Source of the DNA: DAONLM01 sp035406685
GTDB lineage: Bacteria; Spirochaetota; GWE2-31-10; MWDO01
Assembly (NCBI GenBank): GCA_035406685.1
Contig: DAONLM010000033.1
Location: forward strand, 1 to 18,240
Direction of reading: 5' to 3'
Length of the DNA stretch: 18,240 nucleotides
Shown one piece after another: positions 1-7,180 of the stretch (positions are counted from its first letter, which is position 1; the number at the start of each line of letters is the position of its first letter). The notes beneath the pieces are model-generated. The model searched no databases. It saw only the letters and a program-made list of their open reading frames with translations, and was not told the DNA's origin. The position numbers and the translations under genes were made by a program.

Positions 1-7
1 CCTTCAT
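1..7 (-). CDS. Start of a leftward gene, truncated by the window edge
   Basis: Read on the minus strand, positions 20 down to 5 give a strong Shine-Dalgarno sequence (AAGAGGAGG), a 7-nt spacer and an ATG at 7-5, followed by AAG G. The same SD strength and spacing precede gltD in this window. Only the start codon and one further codon lie inside, so the product cannot be named. If real, 8 to about 60 is its 5' leader and promoter region. The alternative is a chance purine run, which is rare in such an AT-rich intergenic region. Confidence 0.45.
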
Positions 8-60
8 ATTTAATCCTCCTCTTAAAAAAAATATTTCTATATATTAATCACAAAAATTTT

Positions 61-315
61 GACACTTTCTTAAAATCGCTGAAGAATAAAGTTATTCCAG
101 TCTTTTTGCTGGAATTATTTCAAGCATCCATACTGGAAAAAATAAGAAGTAATATTGTTTTAATCATTTTCAGCGATTATGAAGTTTTCTCAAAATTTTA
201 AGAAAATCCTTTACAACTTTTAGAAAAAAAAATTAAAGAATTTTTGCCTAATAATAAAATCATACCTTTTAATTACAATTTATCTCATGTTATTGACAAA
301 AATTTAAAAAAATGA
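61..315 (+). pseudogene. Decayed coding remnant, possibly the C-terminal domain of a DnaX-like protein
   Basis: Frame 1 is open apart from one stop (TAA at 199-201) up to a TGA at 313-315. At this base composition about eight stops would be expected in that length. The translation looks like protein: FDTFLKSLKNKVIPVF near the start, NIVLIIFSDYEVFSKF just before the internal stop, then ENPLQLLEKKIKEFLPNNK after it. A single A-to-T change of a lysine codon would explain the stop. The pattern (amphipathic helix, beta strand ending in a YE-like motif, an EN..LLE helix, then a final strand) resembles the C-terminal domain of DNA polymerase III gamma/tau, but this is memory-based and weak. There is no start codon, and the frame runs into the leader of the divergent gene on the left. 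It could also be a chance open frame. Confidence 0.35.
66..205. repeat. Nested inverted repeats
   Basis: AATCGCTGAA at 74-83 is an exact inverted match of TTCAGCGATT at 169-178. TTTCTTAAAAT at 66-76 is inverted at 195-205. Inside them, ATTCCAG (94-100) and CTGGAAT (109-115) form a 7-bp stem with an 8-nt loop. These could fold a transcript or be the scar of a small insertion. They overlap the decayed coding remnant. Confidence 0.4.
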
Positions 316-348
316 CAAGGTATACAAAATATTTTTTAAGGAATAAAA

Positions 349-1158
349 ATGGCATTAAATTTATTTAAAAATAAATACAATAATTACCCTGTGTTATTTT
401 TACATGGCCTTGCTGGAACTCTTAAGGACTGGGAAAAGACCATAACAAAAATTTCTAATGTATATTATGAAATGAGATTTTTTGATAGAGAAAAAATATA
501 TCATAACTATTTTGGAGATAACAAAGAGAAAAGATTCTGGAATTTATCTTATTATTCGATGAATTTACTCGATGATTCTCTTTATGGAAATCTAAATATA
601 TTTGCTTTAAGATTAAAAAAAATGATAGACAAGATTTTATTTATGACAAAACAGGATAAGGTAGTAATTATTGCTCATAGTATGGGTGGTTTAATTTCGA
701 GAAGATATATGGTCTTAAATCAAGATTGCTGGAATAGTGTGTATAAAATACTAACTGTTGCAACACCTCATAGAGGTTTTGGTATATCACTTGGAGTTAT
801 TCAGCAATTAAGAGATTTAAAAAGAAATAGCAAATTCATAACAAAACTTGATGAAAAATGGAATAATTTTTATGATAAAAATAGAGATAAAAAATGGGGA
901 GTAGTGGGAGCAATAGATGTAAAGGCTGGTTATAGTATAGAAAATGATCCAAATGCTACTGATTCTGGTGGAATAGGATTTGTAGAAATATCCTCTTCAA
1001 TACCTTATGATGAATGGAAAGATGCAATTAGTAACAATATTGAAAAAGAATCTTATGATACTCAAAATTTTGGTTTTAGAATAGCCGTTAAGGCAAATCA
1101 TACATCAGTTATGTTGAGTGAAGGTGTTTTTAAAGGAATAGCATGGGCAATGAAATAG
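349..1158 (+). CDS. Alpha/beta-hydrolase, lipase/esterase type
   Basis: A 269-residue serine hydrolase, probably a carboxylester hydrolase; the substrate cannot be read from the sequence. The oxyanion-hole HG is at residues 19-20 (VLFLHGLAG). The nucleophile elbow AHSMGG places the catalytic serine at 111. ATPHRG at 138-143 is typical of lipase and PGAP1-like families after the nucleophile. NHTSVM puts a likely catalytic histidine at 251, and the acid may be an Asp around 200-206. There is no signal peptide, so it is probably cytosolic. The start follows a TAAGGA site at 337-342, 6 nt before the ATG. The next gene lies 81 bp to the first in-frame ATG on the same strand, with no obvious terminator between, so the two may be co-transcribed. 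Confidence 0.8.
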   Translation: MALNLFKNKYNNYPVLFLHGLAGTLKDWEKTITKISNVYYEMRFFDREKIYHNYFGDNKEKRFWNLSYYSMNLLDDSLYGNLNIFALRLKKMIDKILFMTKQDKVVIIAHSMGGLISRRYMVLNQDCWNSVYKILTVATPHRGFGISLGVIQQLRDLKRNSKFITKLDEKWNNFYDKNRDKKWGVVGAIDVKAGYSIENDPNATDSGGIGFVEISSSIPYDEWKDAISNNIEKESYDTQNFGFRIAVKANHTSVMLSEGVFKGIAWAMK

Positions 1159-1229
1159 ATTTATGATAAAATTTATTAATAAAATTTAAAAATATCCGAT
1201 ATCTATTTTAGTGTAAAAATTATTTAATT

Positions 1230-1236
1230 GGGGGAG
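1230..1236 (+). promoter_or_regulatory. Ribosome binding site deciding the aldolase-like gene start
   Basis: GGGGGAG lies just before the ATG at 1240. A TTG at 1228 would extend the frame by four codons, but it overlaps this purine run and has nothing SD-like upstream. The ATG at 1240 is therefore preferred. Confidence 0.6.
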
Positions 1237-1239
1237 ACC

Positions 1240-2025
1240 ATGTTAGAAAGAGAACCTAATTTTGAAAATTTAAAAGAGGATCTATTAAATTTAAAAACAA
1301 ATCATTATCTTGTAGGTCTAAAAGGTGGCACAGAAGTTGAGGCAATGACATTTGAAGAGATAAAGGTAATGAAAGAAATCTCTAATGGAATTGTGCCAAT
1401 GACAGTTAAAATTGGTGGTCCTGAGGCAAGAAATGATATTAATTATATGCTTTCAATAGGTATTGATAAAATTTTAGCCCCCATGATAGAATCCCCTTAT
1501 GGCTTAAAAAATTTTGTAGAGACAATGGAAGAATTAGATAAAGAACATAAAGCAAAATTTGCAATCAATATGGAGACAATATTTGCCTATTCTAATATAC
1601 ACTACATATTTCAATCCCCTTATTTCTGGATGATAGAACAGGTTACTGTTGGCAGGACTGATCTTTCTGGCTCAATGAATAGGGATCCAGATGATTTTGA
1701 GGTTTTAAAAATTACCAAAAGAATAATAGAACTTGCAAAATTTTATAATAAAAAAACATCTATTGGGGGTAAGGTCGACTCAGTAAATGCTATTAATCTA
1801 AAAGAGAGCATAAATTCAGATTATTTAAACACAAGACATATGGTTGTTTCAACAGAATCTCTTGATATTTCTGATGATATAAGGTTTGCTCTTATATGGG
1901 AGAAAAATTTCTATACATATTTAAAATCTATTTTTCCAGAGAGAGCAGAGTTGTACAATAAAAGAATAACATCAATCAATGTTCGATCCATTAATGTTCA
2001 TGCCAAAGAAAAGGCCACAGTTTAA
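1240..2025 (+). CDS. HpcH/HpaI aldolase / citrate lyase-like protein
   Basis: A 261-residue protein of the phosphoenolpyruvate/pyruvate TIM-barrel superfamily, whose members usually cleave or form C-C bonds next to pyruvate-type or acyl-CoA substrates using a divalent metal. Visible landmarks, numbered from the ATG at 1240, are VKIGGPEA (about 56-63), LAPMIES (about 79-85), INMET with the probable metal-binding Glu112, and VGRTDLSGSM with the probable metal-binding Asp141. The Arg and His used by classical HpaI aldolases are not evident: VK stands where VR is usual. The reaction is therefore uncertain. There is no signal peptide. The stop is 3 bp from the stop of the convergent protease gene, leaving no room for a terminator. 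Confidence 0.72.
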   Translation: MLEREPNFENLKEDLLNLKTNHYLVGLKGGTEVEAMTFEEIKVMKEISNGIVPMTVKIGGPEARNDINYMLSIGIDKILAPMIESPYGLKNFVETMEELDKEHKAKFAINMETIFAYSNIHYIFQSPYFWMIEQVTVGRTDLSGSMNRDPDDFEVLKITKRIIELAKFYNKKTSIGGKVDSVNAINLKESINSDYLNTRHMVVSTESLDISDDIRFALIWEKNFYTYLKSIFPERAELYNKRITSINVRSINVHAKEKATV

Positions 2026-2028
2026 TAT

Positions 2029-3273
2029 TTACTTTTCTAAAGCTTCTATTCTCTTTAATATCGAAGGATGTGAGTAATAAAACCACTCATAAAAAGGATG
2101 GGGATAAATATTTGAAAGATTTTCAACTGTTAATTTCTTTAAAGCACTAATAAATGGTAAAGAGGTTCCAATCTGTTCTTTTGCAAATTTATCAGCCTGA
2201 TATTTATTTTTTCTTGAAAAATACGATTTTATCGGCATTAAAAATATAGAAATTTGTGAAGATATTATCCATACATACAATAATCCTATCAACGGAACAA
2301 CATCATTTATTTTAAATGTTTCATATAGAAGTGGAAGATTAATAAATATTTTTGTAAGAAATAGCCCAATCAAAGACATTAAAGAGGAAAATATTATATT
2401 TTTTAAGATATGCTTGTATTTGAAATGTCCTAATTCATGAGAAATTATTGCAAGAATTTCATCATCTGTATAATTTTGAAGCAAGGTGTCAAAAAGTACT
2501 ATTCTTTTTGTCTTTCCCAATCCTATAAAATAGGCATTGGAGTGAGTTGTTCTTTTTGATTCATCCATTTGAAATATCCCTTTTGATGTAAAGCCACACT
2601 TTTTTACAAGATCTTCTATTTTTTGATTTAATTCTAAATTTTTTAAAGGCTCAAATTTGTTGAATAAAGGGGCTATTAATGTTGGATATATTATTTGCAT
2701 AAAAAGGGAAAATAATAATAAAAATACCCATATTAACAAAAACCATATATCTTTAAAGGTATAAATAAAAAATATTAAAGGCAATAAAATCAAAGTATAA
2801 AGAATTATAGAAATTATGAAAGTCTTTATTGTATCTGTTAACCATAAAGAGAATGTCATTTTATTAAAGCCATATTTTTTTTCTATGTTAAAATTAAAAT
2901 ATAAATCAAAAGGCAATTGGAGAAGAAATTCAATTATAAAAAAAGAAAGAAAAATAAGTAAACCATTAATATAAATATTTTTAGTTATACTTGTTAATAT
3001 ATTATAATAAAATGGTATTAAACTACTAAATATAATTATTAGTAATACTATTTTGCCAAAAAAATATAATATCAAATTAAATTTTAATTTATCTGTGGAA
3101 TAATTATGAATCTTTATAAGTTTATCTTTGTCAATAACATCTTTGAGATTTTCTGGGATAAAGTCTTTATGTTTTTCTCTATGAATAATATTAACAATAT
3201 CAAGTATTAACTTTAAAATTATTGATAGTATAAATAAAAATATAAAAACAATTCCGATTATTGTAAAATTCAT
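2029..3273 (-). CDS. M48 (Ste24-like) integral membrane metalloprotease
   Basis: A 414-residue polytopic membrane protein of the Ste24/CAAX-protease-1 class of family M48. The zinc motif HELGH is at residues 279-283, within ILAIISHELGHFKYKH. Hydrophobic segments lie near 3-27, 66-90, 102-120, 150-170, 176-200, 293-315 and 326-346. The family tail motif appears as SRKNKYQADKFA (353-364), followed by a C-terminal SHPSILKRIEAL motif. In the family the residue before YQAD/FQAD is Glu, the third zinc ligand; here it is Lys357 (AAA). Either the ligand is lost or another residue replaces it. Length and architecture are otherwise normal, with no frameshift. The ATG has no Shine-Dalgarno and sits about 7 nt after a -10-like sequence, so the mRNA may be leaderless. 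Bacterial partners or substrates are unknown; membrane protein quality control is a common guess. Confidence 0.85.
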   Translation of the reverse strand: MNFTIIGIVFIFLFILSIILKLILDIVNIIHREKHKDFIPENLKDVIDKDKLIKIHNYSTDKLKFNLILYFFGKIVLLIIIFSSLIPFYYNILTSITKNIYINGLLIFLSFFIIEFLLQLPFDLYFNFNIEKKYGFNKMTFSLWLTDTIKTFIISIILYTLILLPLIFFIYTFKDIWFLLIWVFLLLFSLFMQIIYPTLIAPLFNKFEPLKNLELNQKIEDLVKKCGFTSKGIFQMDESKRTTHSNAYFIGLGKTKRIVLFDTLLQNYTDDEILAIISHELGHFKYKHILKNIIFSSLMSLIGLFLTKIFINLPLLYETFKINDVVPLIGLLYVWIISSQISIFLMPIKSYFSRKNKYQADKFAKEQIGTSLPFISALKKLTVENLSNIYPHPFYEWFYYSHPSILKRIEALEK

Positions 3274-3280
3274 GCTATAA

Positions 3281-3309
3281 TATATATATTAATTTTTTTA
3301 TTCTGTCAA
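3281..3309 (-). promoter_or_regulatory. Sigma-70 promoter for the Ste24-like gene
   Basis: On the minus strand TTGACA (3309-3304), a 17-nt spacer and TATATA (3286-3281) precede the ATG at 3273 by 7 nt. The predicted transcript begins at or one base before the start codon. Shifted -10 choices in the same TA run are possible. Confidence 0.55.
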
Positions 3310-3334
3310 AAGATTAAAATATCAAAACATTTAA

Positions 3335-3353
3335 ACTACGACAATTGTCCTAC
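3335..3353. repeat. Solitary variant of the palindromic repeat
   Basis: ACTACGACAATTGTCCTAC has the same ACTACGAC left arm and GTC right half as the array palindromes. The centre is AATT in place of ATAT, and the right arm has the same GTCCTA variant as the copy at 6786-6805. It lies in the 210-bp gap between cheX and the Ste24-like gene, upstream of the protease promoter. I see no other clear feature in that gap. Confidence 0.5.
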
Positions 3354-3483
3354 AAAATTCTTCTACTCTAAAAAAAATAATAAAAGATCTCTTCTCCCCA
3401 ATCTGTAAATTTTAATTATCCCAGAAAGATACAGAACTTTATCAATTTAGGCAAAAAACAGGATAGTAAAACAACTATATATT

Positions 3484-3945
3484 CTATTTTTCTCTTAATG
3501 CCACATTAATCTCGATTCTGCCAATAGGAGTCTCAATAGGAACAATTAATGCCTCTATTTCTGTATCAGAAATTTCCATATTATCTCCACTAAAAATAGC
3601 TGGTGGGGTTACATCAAATTTATATCCCATTTCAGATAGCTTTGTTACTGCTCTCCCAGTAATAAGATTACCTAACTCAGTAATAGTAGCCTTGGCAAGC
3701 TCATCGAATTCTTTTATCTCTTCATTATTCATTTTAGATACTATCTTTAAAGCAGTTTGTCTACTCATATCAAATAAAACTCTTCCCTCAACCTGTCCGA
3801 CAAGTCCTATTATAACAGCAATTTCTAAAACAGGCATAGCTTTGGACTTTAAACTAATCTGTTCTCTCTTTACTTCTACATCAAGAACCTCTCTTATTAC
3901 ACTCACGGATGCTTCAACAAAAGGATTTATATATTCAACTCTCAT
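3484..3945 (-). CDS. cheX: CheX-type CheY-P phosphatase
   Basis: A 153-residue cytosolic protein matching the CheX/CheC phosphatase family, which removes phosphate from CheY-P to end the motor-switching signal. The catalytic ExxN motif is visible as ITELGNLITGRA, with Glu90 and Asn93 as the expected catalytic pair. There is one such motif, as in CheX (CheC has two). The N-terminus (MRVEYINPFVEASVSVIREV) and the central GLVGQVEGRVLFDM strand pair are also typical. The ATG at 3945 has GGAG 8 nt upstream. It lies 20 bp after the end of cheY on the same strand, so enzyme and substrate are made from one transcript. CheX is a common chemotaxis phosphatase in spirochaetes and Thermotoga. Confidence 0.9.
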   Translation of the reverse strand: MRVEYINPFVEASVSVIREVLDVEVKREQISLKSKAMPVLEIAVIIGLVGQVEGRVLFDMSRQTALKIVSKMNNEEIKEFDELAKATITELGNLITGRAVTKLSEMGYKFDVTPPAIFSGDNMEISDTEIEALIVPIETPIGRIEINVALREK

Positions 3946-3965
3946 ATTTTTACTCCATTTTTAAT

Positions 3966-4379
3966 TTATTTTTTTAGAACGCCTTCGATTCGAGACAAGA
4001 CTTTTTCTCTATCGAGTGGCTTTACAATATAATTTTTTGCACCACTTATTAATGCTTTTTTTACAAGATCCTCTTTCCCCAATGCACTTATCATGATAAC
4101 CTTAGCATTTTTATCAAATTCCATAATTTTTTCCAGTGTGGTTATCCCATCCATTTTAGGCATTGTAATATCAAGGGTTACAATATCTACATTAGGATAA
4201 AGCTCTTTATATTTTTGAACCCCCTCTTCACCATCCTGAGCGCTTCCTATTATTTCAAATTTTTCTGATTGTAAAATTTGTGTTAGCTGTTTTACAACAA
4301 ACACAGAATCATCTATTATTAAGACTTTATAAAAACTACCGTCCTCTTTTTCACCTATTGCTTTTTTCACATCAGACAT
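3966..4379 (-). CDS. cheY: CheY-like response regulator
   Basis: A 137-residue single-domain receiver. Numbered from the ATG at 4379, the acidic pair is Asp23-Asp24 (VLIIDDS), the phospho-acceptor is Asp70 (VTLDITMPKMDG), the switch Ser is 98 (MISALG) and the conserved Lys is 120 (VKPLDR). There is no output domain, so it should act by protein contact at the flagellar motor or as a partner of CheX. About 17 residues precede the receiver core (MSDVKKAIGEKEDGSFY). A TTG further upstream would add six residues, but its codons contain the Shine-Dalgarno for the ATG at 4379. It is followed 20 bp later by cheX. cheA and cheW are not in the window. Confidence 0.88.
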   Translation of the reverse strand: MSDVKKAIGEKEDGSFYKVLIIDDSVFVVKQLTQILQSEKFEIIGSAQDGEEGVQKYKELYPNVDIVTLDITMPKMDGITTLEKIMEFDKNAKVIMISALGKEDLVKKALISGAKNYIVKPLDREKVLSRIEGVLKK

Positions 4380-4383
4380 AGTT

Positions 4384-4391
4384 ACCTCTCT
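4384..4391 (-). promoter_or_regulatory. Ribosome binding site deciding the cheY start
   Basis: AGAGAGGT on the minus strand, 4 nt before the ATG at 4379-4377. It lies inside the longer TTG-initiated reading frame, which argues for the shorter protein. Confidence 0.65.
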
Positions 4392-4417
4392 TATCAAAAA
4401 TTTAAAAACCTGTCTTA

Positions 4418-4446
4418 ATTATAACAAATAAAAAATATTTTTTCAA
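4418..4446 (-). promoter_or_regulatory. Sigma-70 promoter of the cheY-cheX operon
   Basis: TTGAAA (4446-4441), exactly 17 nt, then TATAAT (4423-4418) on the minus strand. Transcription would start near 4411, giving a leader of about 32 nt that includes the cheY Shine-Dalgarno. No flagellar-type sigma-28 box is evident. Confidence 0.7.
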
Positions 4447-4498
4447 TATATTTTTTTAAAAATATTATCTATTTTTTAAAAATTAATTTGTAAAATTT

Positions 4499-6568
4499 TT
4501 AGAAAAATATCAAAGGCTTTTTAATATAATTTATAATTTCAATTAAAGATTTTCTAAATTCTTTATAATCTTTTACATCAACCTTTCTTACTTTTAATAC
4601 ATAATGATCTTCAAAAATTATTTTTTCTCCTTCTGTATACCATTTTGCAGTATATTTAATATAGTTATTCTCTATATTTAATGATTCTGGCAAAGATTTT
4701 ATCCTTAGAACACTGTTATTTTCTATTATTACCTTATGCTTTTCCCCATAAGTTGTTTTAAGATCAAGAGGCAATTTTCTTTCAGTTAATCCTATAAAGT
4801 TAAAATTGTATGATATTGGTAATTTAAATATCTTATAAATATTTGTCTTTTTTAAAATATTAGGAGCATTAAAACTATATTTAATATAAAAATCTTTTGA
4901 AAAATCAGATACTGATAAATAAGAATAATTCTTTAATTTTGCACCAGGAAAATCTCTTCCCATACTCAAATTTATTAAAGACTCTATCTCCTCTTTCTTT
5001 AAAGAAGAAAAATATTCTCTATAAGCAGCCTCATAATCACCACTATATTTATTCTCCTTTTCTATTTCAAAAATATCACTATTAACAATTTTTATCACAA
5101 TATTATAAGTTTGAGTATTTAATGAGGGATCTGGTAAAGAAATTTCTCTTACTGTGTTTAATAAAGGATTCCAAGCAAGAATACCATGATTATCAGATCT
5201 AAAATAAGGATATTTATAGGTAGTACTTGTTGAATCAAGATATATAATTTTTCCATTACTAAGATGAACCTCATTTATAGCATGATTGCCACTCAATATA
5301 CCTATCTCACCATAAGGGGGCTGAGGCTCATCATTTGTCATAACAATTACTGGATATGCCTTAACTCCAATATAATTAAGAATTGTCGCAAAGAATATTG
5401 ATTTATCAATACAATCCCCATATTTGTTATAAAAAGTCTCTGTTGCTGGATGACCAGCCATTCCAGATGATATACTTGTTTTAATTGATCGATAGTGTAT
5501 ATATTCCTGAACAAATCTATAAAGGGCTGAAATCTTTTCTTCCTCTGTTTTTGCATTGGCTTTTTCAATTACCTCGTCAATCTTTTTTTTTATATTATCA
5601 TCTAAAATCATTCTCTCTTTAAAAAATTTTGATAACCATTCTGAAAGATAGGTCTGATCTTTAAATGAACTTCCCAATACATAAGGAATTAATTCATATA
5701 AAGGCAAAGAATTTTTTTCTTCTATAAATGGAGGGCACTCACCTCTTTTAAAAGTAATTATCTTATAGCCATCTTCTATTTTAACCTCTGGCTTATAATT
5801 ATTGTCTCCAAAATTTTTTAAAACCCAATAAAAATCTTTATCCTCAGGCACAATGAAAGATACTATTGATTCATAAAAAGGGGATGTCCCTCCAAAATAC
5901 CAATGAGTATAAAATTGATTTTTATCTTCTGGAGCATACTCTATTGTCTCCCACTCATAATCAATTATAGAACCAACTTTTACATCTGGTATTAAAGCCT
6001 TTATAATATAAGTATCTTTTCTTCCAGAAAAAAAAGAAAGATCCTGCGAAGGTTTTGTATAGAATATATCGTTCTCTGTTAGAATTTTTATCTCCCCTTG
6101 AGGAGATATGGATCTTGCAAATATTATTCTATTTTCATAATTACCTGGTTTATTATAAAATGACAACTGGGCTTCATTTAATTCCTTTTCATTCATTATT
6201 TTTATAGAAGATCTTGATCTTGAATATCGGGACCCATCTTTATTTAATTTTTGTATACCAATATCTACCAATATCAATTTTGAAGAATCTGGGTATTTTT
6301 TCTGTAAGAAATTACTTCTTTCTATTATTTCTTTATCTGAAATTTCAAAAAATGATTTATTATCCTTTTGAAAATCTTTTTTTAGATTTAATGATAGAAA
6401 TGAAACATCCTTTAAAGGAATCTCTATATTTGAAAAATAAAATTTTTCCCCATCAAATTGTATATTATCTGAAGTGAGTTCTAATCCATCCCACTTTGTA
6501 ATACTATCATAAGAATATAAAAAATTAACTAAAACTAAAAAAATGAATATTATAATCTTTCTTTGCAT
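4499..6568 (-). CDS. Exported DUF3857 / transglutaminase-like protein
   Basis: A 689-residue protein with an N-terminal signal sequence (hydrophobic residues 5-18, likely cut near YS at 18-20). Residues of roughly 70-300 match the DUF3857 type: paired beta-strand segments with KDTYIIKALIPDVKVGSIID and a following Y-rich block. A transglutaminase-like core follows, with a possible Cys-His-Asp triad at Cys386 (NKYGDCIDKS), His429 (GNHAINEV) and Asp445 (YLDST). The C-terminal ~220 residues are a further beta-rich region. Such proteins are widespread in Bacteroidetes, spirochaetes and others; their substrate is generally unknown, and peptide or amide bond chemistry outside the inner membrane is the usual guess. 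GAAGAGGAT precedes the ATG. It is transcribed alone from its own promoter, next to repeat array 1. Confidence 0.8.
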   Translation of the reverse strand: MQRKIIIFIFLVLVNFLYSYDSITKWDGLELTSDNIQFDGEKFYFSNIEIPLKDVSFLSLNLKKDFQKDNKSFFEISDKEIIERSNFLQKKYPDSSKLILVDIGIQKLNKDGSRYSRSRSSIKIMNEKELNEAQLSFYNKPGNYENRIIFARSISPQGEIKILTENDIFYTKPSQDLSFFSGRKDTYIIKALIPDVKVGSIIDYEWETIEYAPEDKNQFYTHWYFGGTSPFYESIVSFIVPEDKDFYWVLKNFGDNNYKPEVKIEDGYKIITFKRGECPPFIEEKNSLPLYELIPYVLGSSFKDQTYLSEWLSKFFKERMILDDNIKKKIDEVIEKANAKTEEEKISALYRFVQEYIHYRSIKTSISSGMAGHPATETFYNKYGDCIDKSIFFATILNYIGVKAYPVIVMTNDEPQPPYGEIGILSGNHAINEVHLSNGKIIYLDSTSTTYKYPYFRSDNHGILAWNPLLNTVREISLPDPSLNTQTYNIVIKIVNSDIFEIEKENKYSGDYEAAYREYFSSLKKEEIESLINLSMGRDFPGAKLKNYSYLSVSDFSKDFYIKYSFNAPNILKKTNIYKIFKLPISYNFNFIGLTERKLPLDLKTTYGEKHKVIIENNSVLRIKSLPESLNIENNYIKYTAKWYTEGEKIIFEDHYVLKVRKVDVKDYKEFRKSLIEIINYIKKPLIFF

Positions 6569-6596
6569 ACGGCTATCCTCTTCAAAATTTGAAGTG

Positions 6597-6625
6597 ACTA
6601 TACTGAAAATTCTTTATTTTGTCAA
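6597..6625 (-). promoter_or_regulatory. Sigma-70 promoter of the DUF3857 gene
   Basis: TTGACA (6625-6620), 17 nt, then TATAGT (6602-6597) on the minus strand: one mismatch from consensus. Predicted start is near 6590, giving a leader of about 22 nt containing the SD. The promoter lies between the gene and the repeat array, so the array is upstream of the promoter, not within it. Confidence 0.72.
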
Positions 6626-6689
6626 AAATTATACTGATTTTTTTTATTAAAATTTTTAAAATATTTATATTCCAAGATTTTATTATACT

Positions 6690-7130
6690 ATAATTATGAT
6701 TATTTTATCTCACTATTCGACTATATATAATGTAGAATATCCTCTTTATAAAAAATTATAGTTATTTTATAGAAAAATCGCCAGAACTACGACATATGTC
6801 CTAGTGTTAGGGGGATACCTGAATAAAATAACGACTATTTTTTATAAAAGAGATATATGCGACATATGTCGTATTTTTTAGTATATATAATATAACTACT
6901 ATTTTTTAAATATAATAAAATAACTACGACATATCTCGTAGTAAAAACGGGATATCTGTATAATATAACGTCTATTTTTTATATAAAGACAAACTACGAC
7001 ATATGTCGTAGTTATAACATTAATATAACATAACTTTTATTTTTTAATTATCATGGGACATATCTCGCAATTATATATAATATAACGACCATTTTTTATA
7101 AAAAATAAAAATCAATATGAGATATCTGCT
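6690..7130. repeat. Palindromic repeat array 1
   Basis: Degenerate tandem units of about 60-70 bp fill most of the 612-bp gap 6569-7180. Palindrome cores (GACATATGTC or a variant) start at 6791, 6861, 6928, 6998, 7057 and 7119. The best copy, 6993-7012, is the perfect 20-bp palindrome ACTACGACATATGTCGTAGT. Between cores lies a second conserved block resembling AATATAACGACTATTTTTTA; its centre recurs near 6698, 6761, 6833, 6897, 6970, 7035 and 7087. A third motif (GGGGGATACCTG at 6810-6821, GGGATATCTGT at 6949-6959) follows the core by about 20 bp. No gene is supported here. Units are too divergent for a CRISPR. Confidence 0.85.
6993..7012. repeat. Perfect 20-bp palindrome, best copy of the family
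   Basis: ACTACGACATATGTCGTAGT is fully self-complementary. As DNA it is a typical two-fold symmetric protein site. As RNA it would form an 8-bp stem with an AUAU loop. No T-tract follows directly, so it is not a canonical terminator. Confidence 0.85.
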
Positions 7131-7180
7131 CTTATTTTATATTTATAAACTCAATATCTTTTTTGCTAATAAAAAATTAA

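Noticed and set aside
59..87. TTGACA-17-AAGAAT as a plus-strand promoter
   Set aside because: The -35 is perfect but the -10 is poor, and it would sit inside the decayed remnant with a leader of about 250 nt. Not enough to call.
293..326. TTGACA and TATACA upstream of the hydrolase gene
   Set aside because: The two boxes are 22 nt apart, too far for a normal sigma-70 promoter.
6690..7130. CRISPR array
   Set aside because: Repeats are degenerate, two or three separate motifs are conserved within each period, the intervening DNA is itself related between units, and no cas gene is present.
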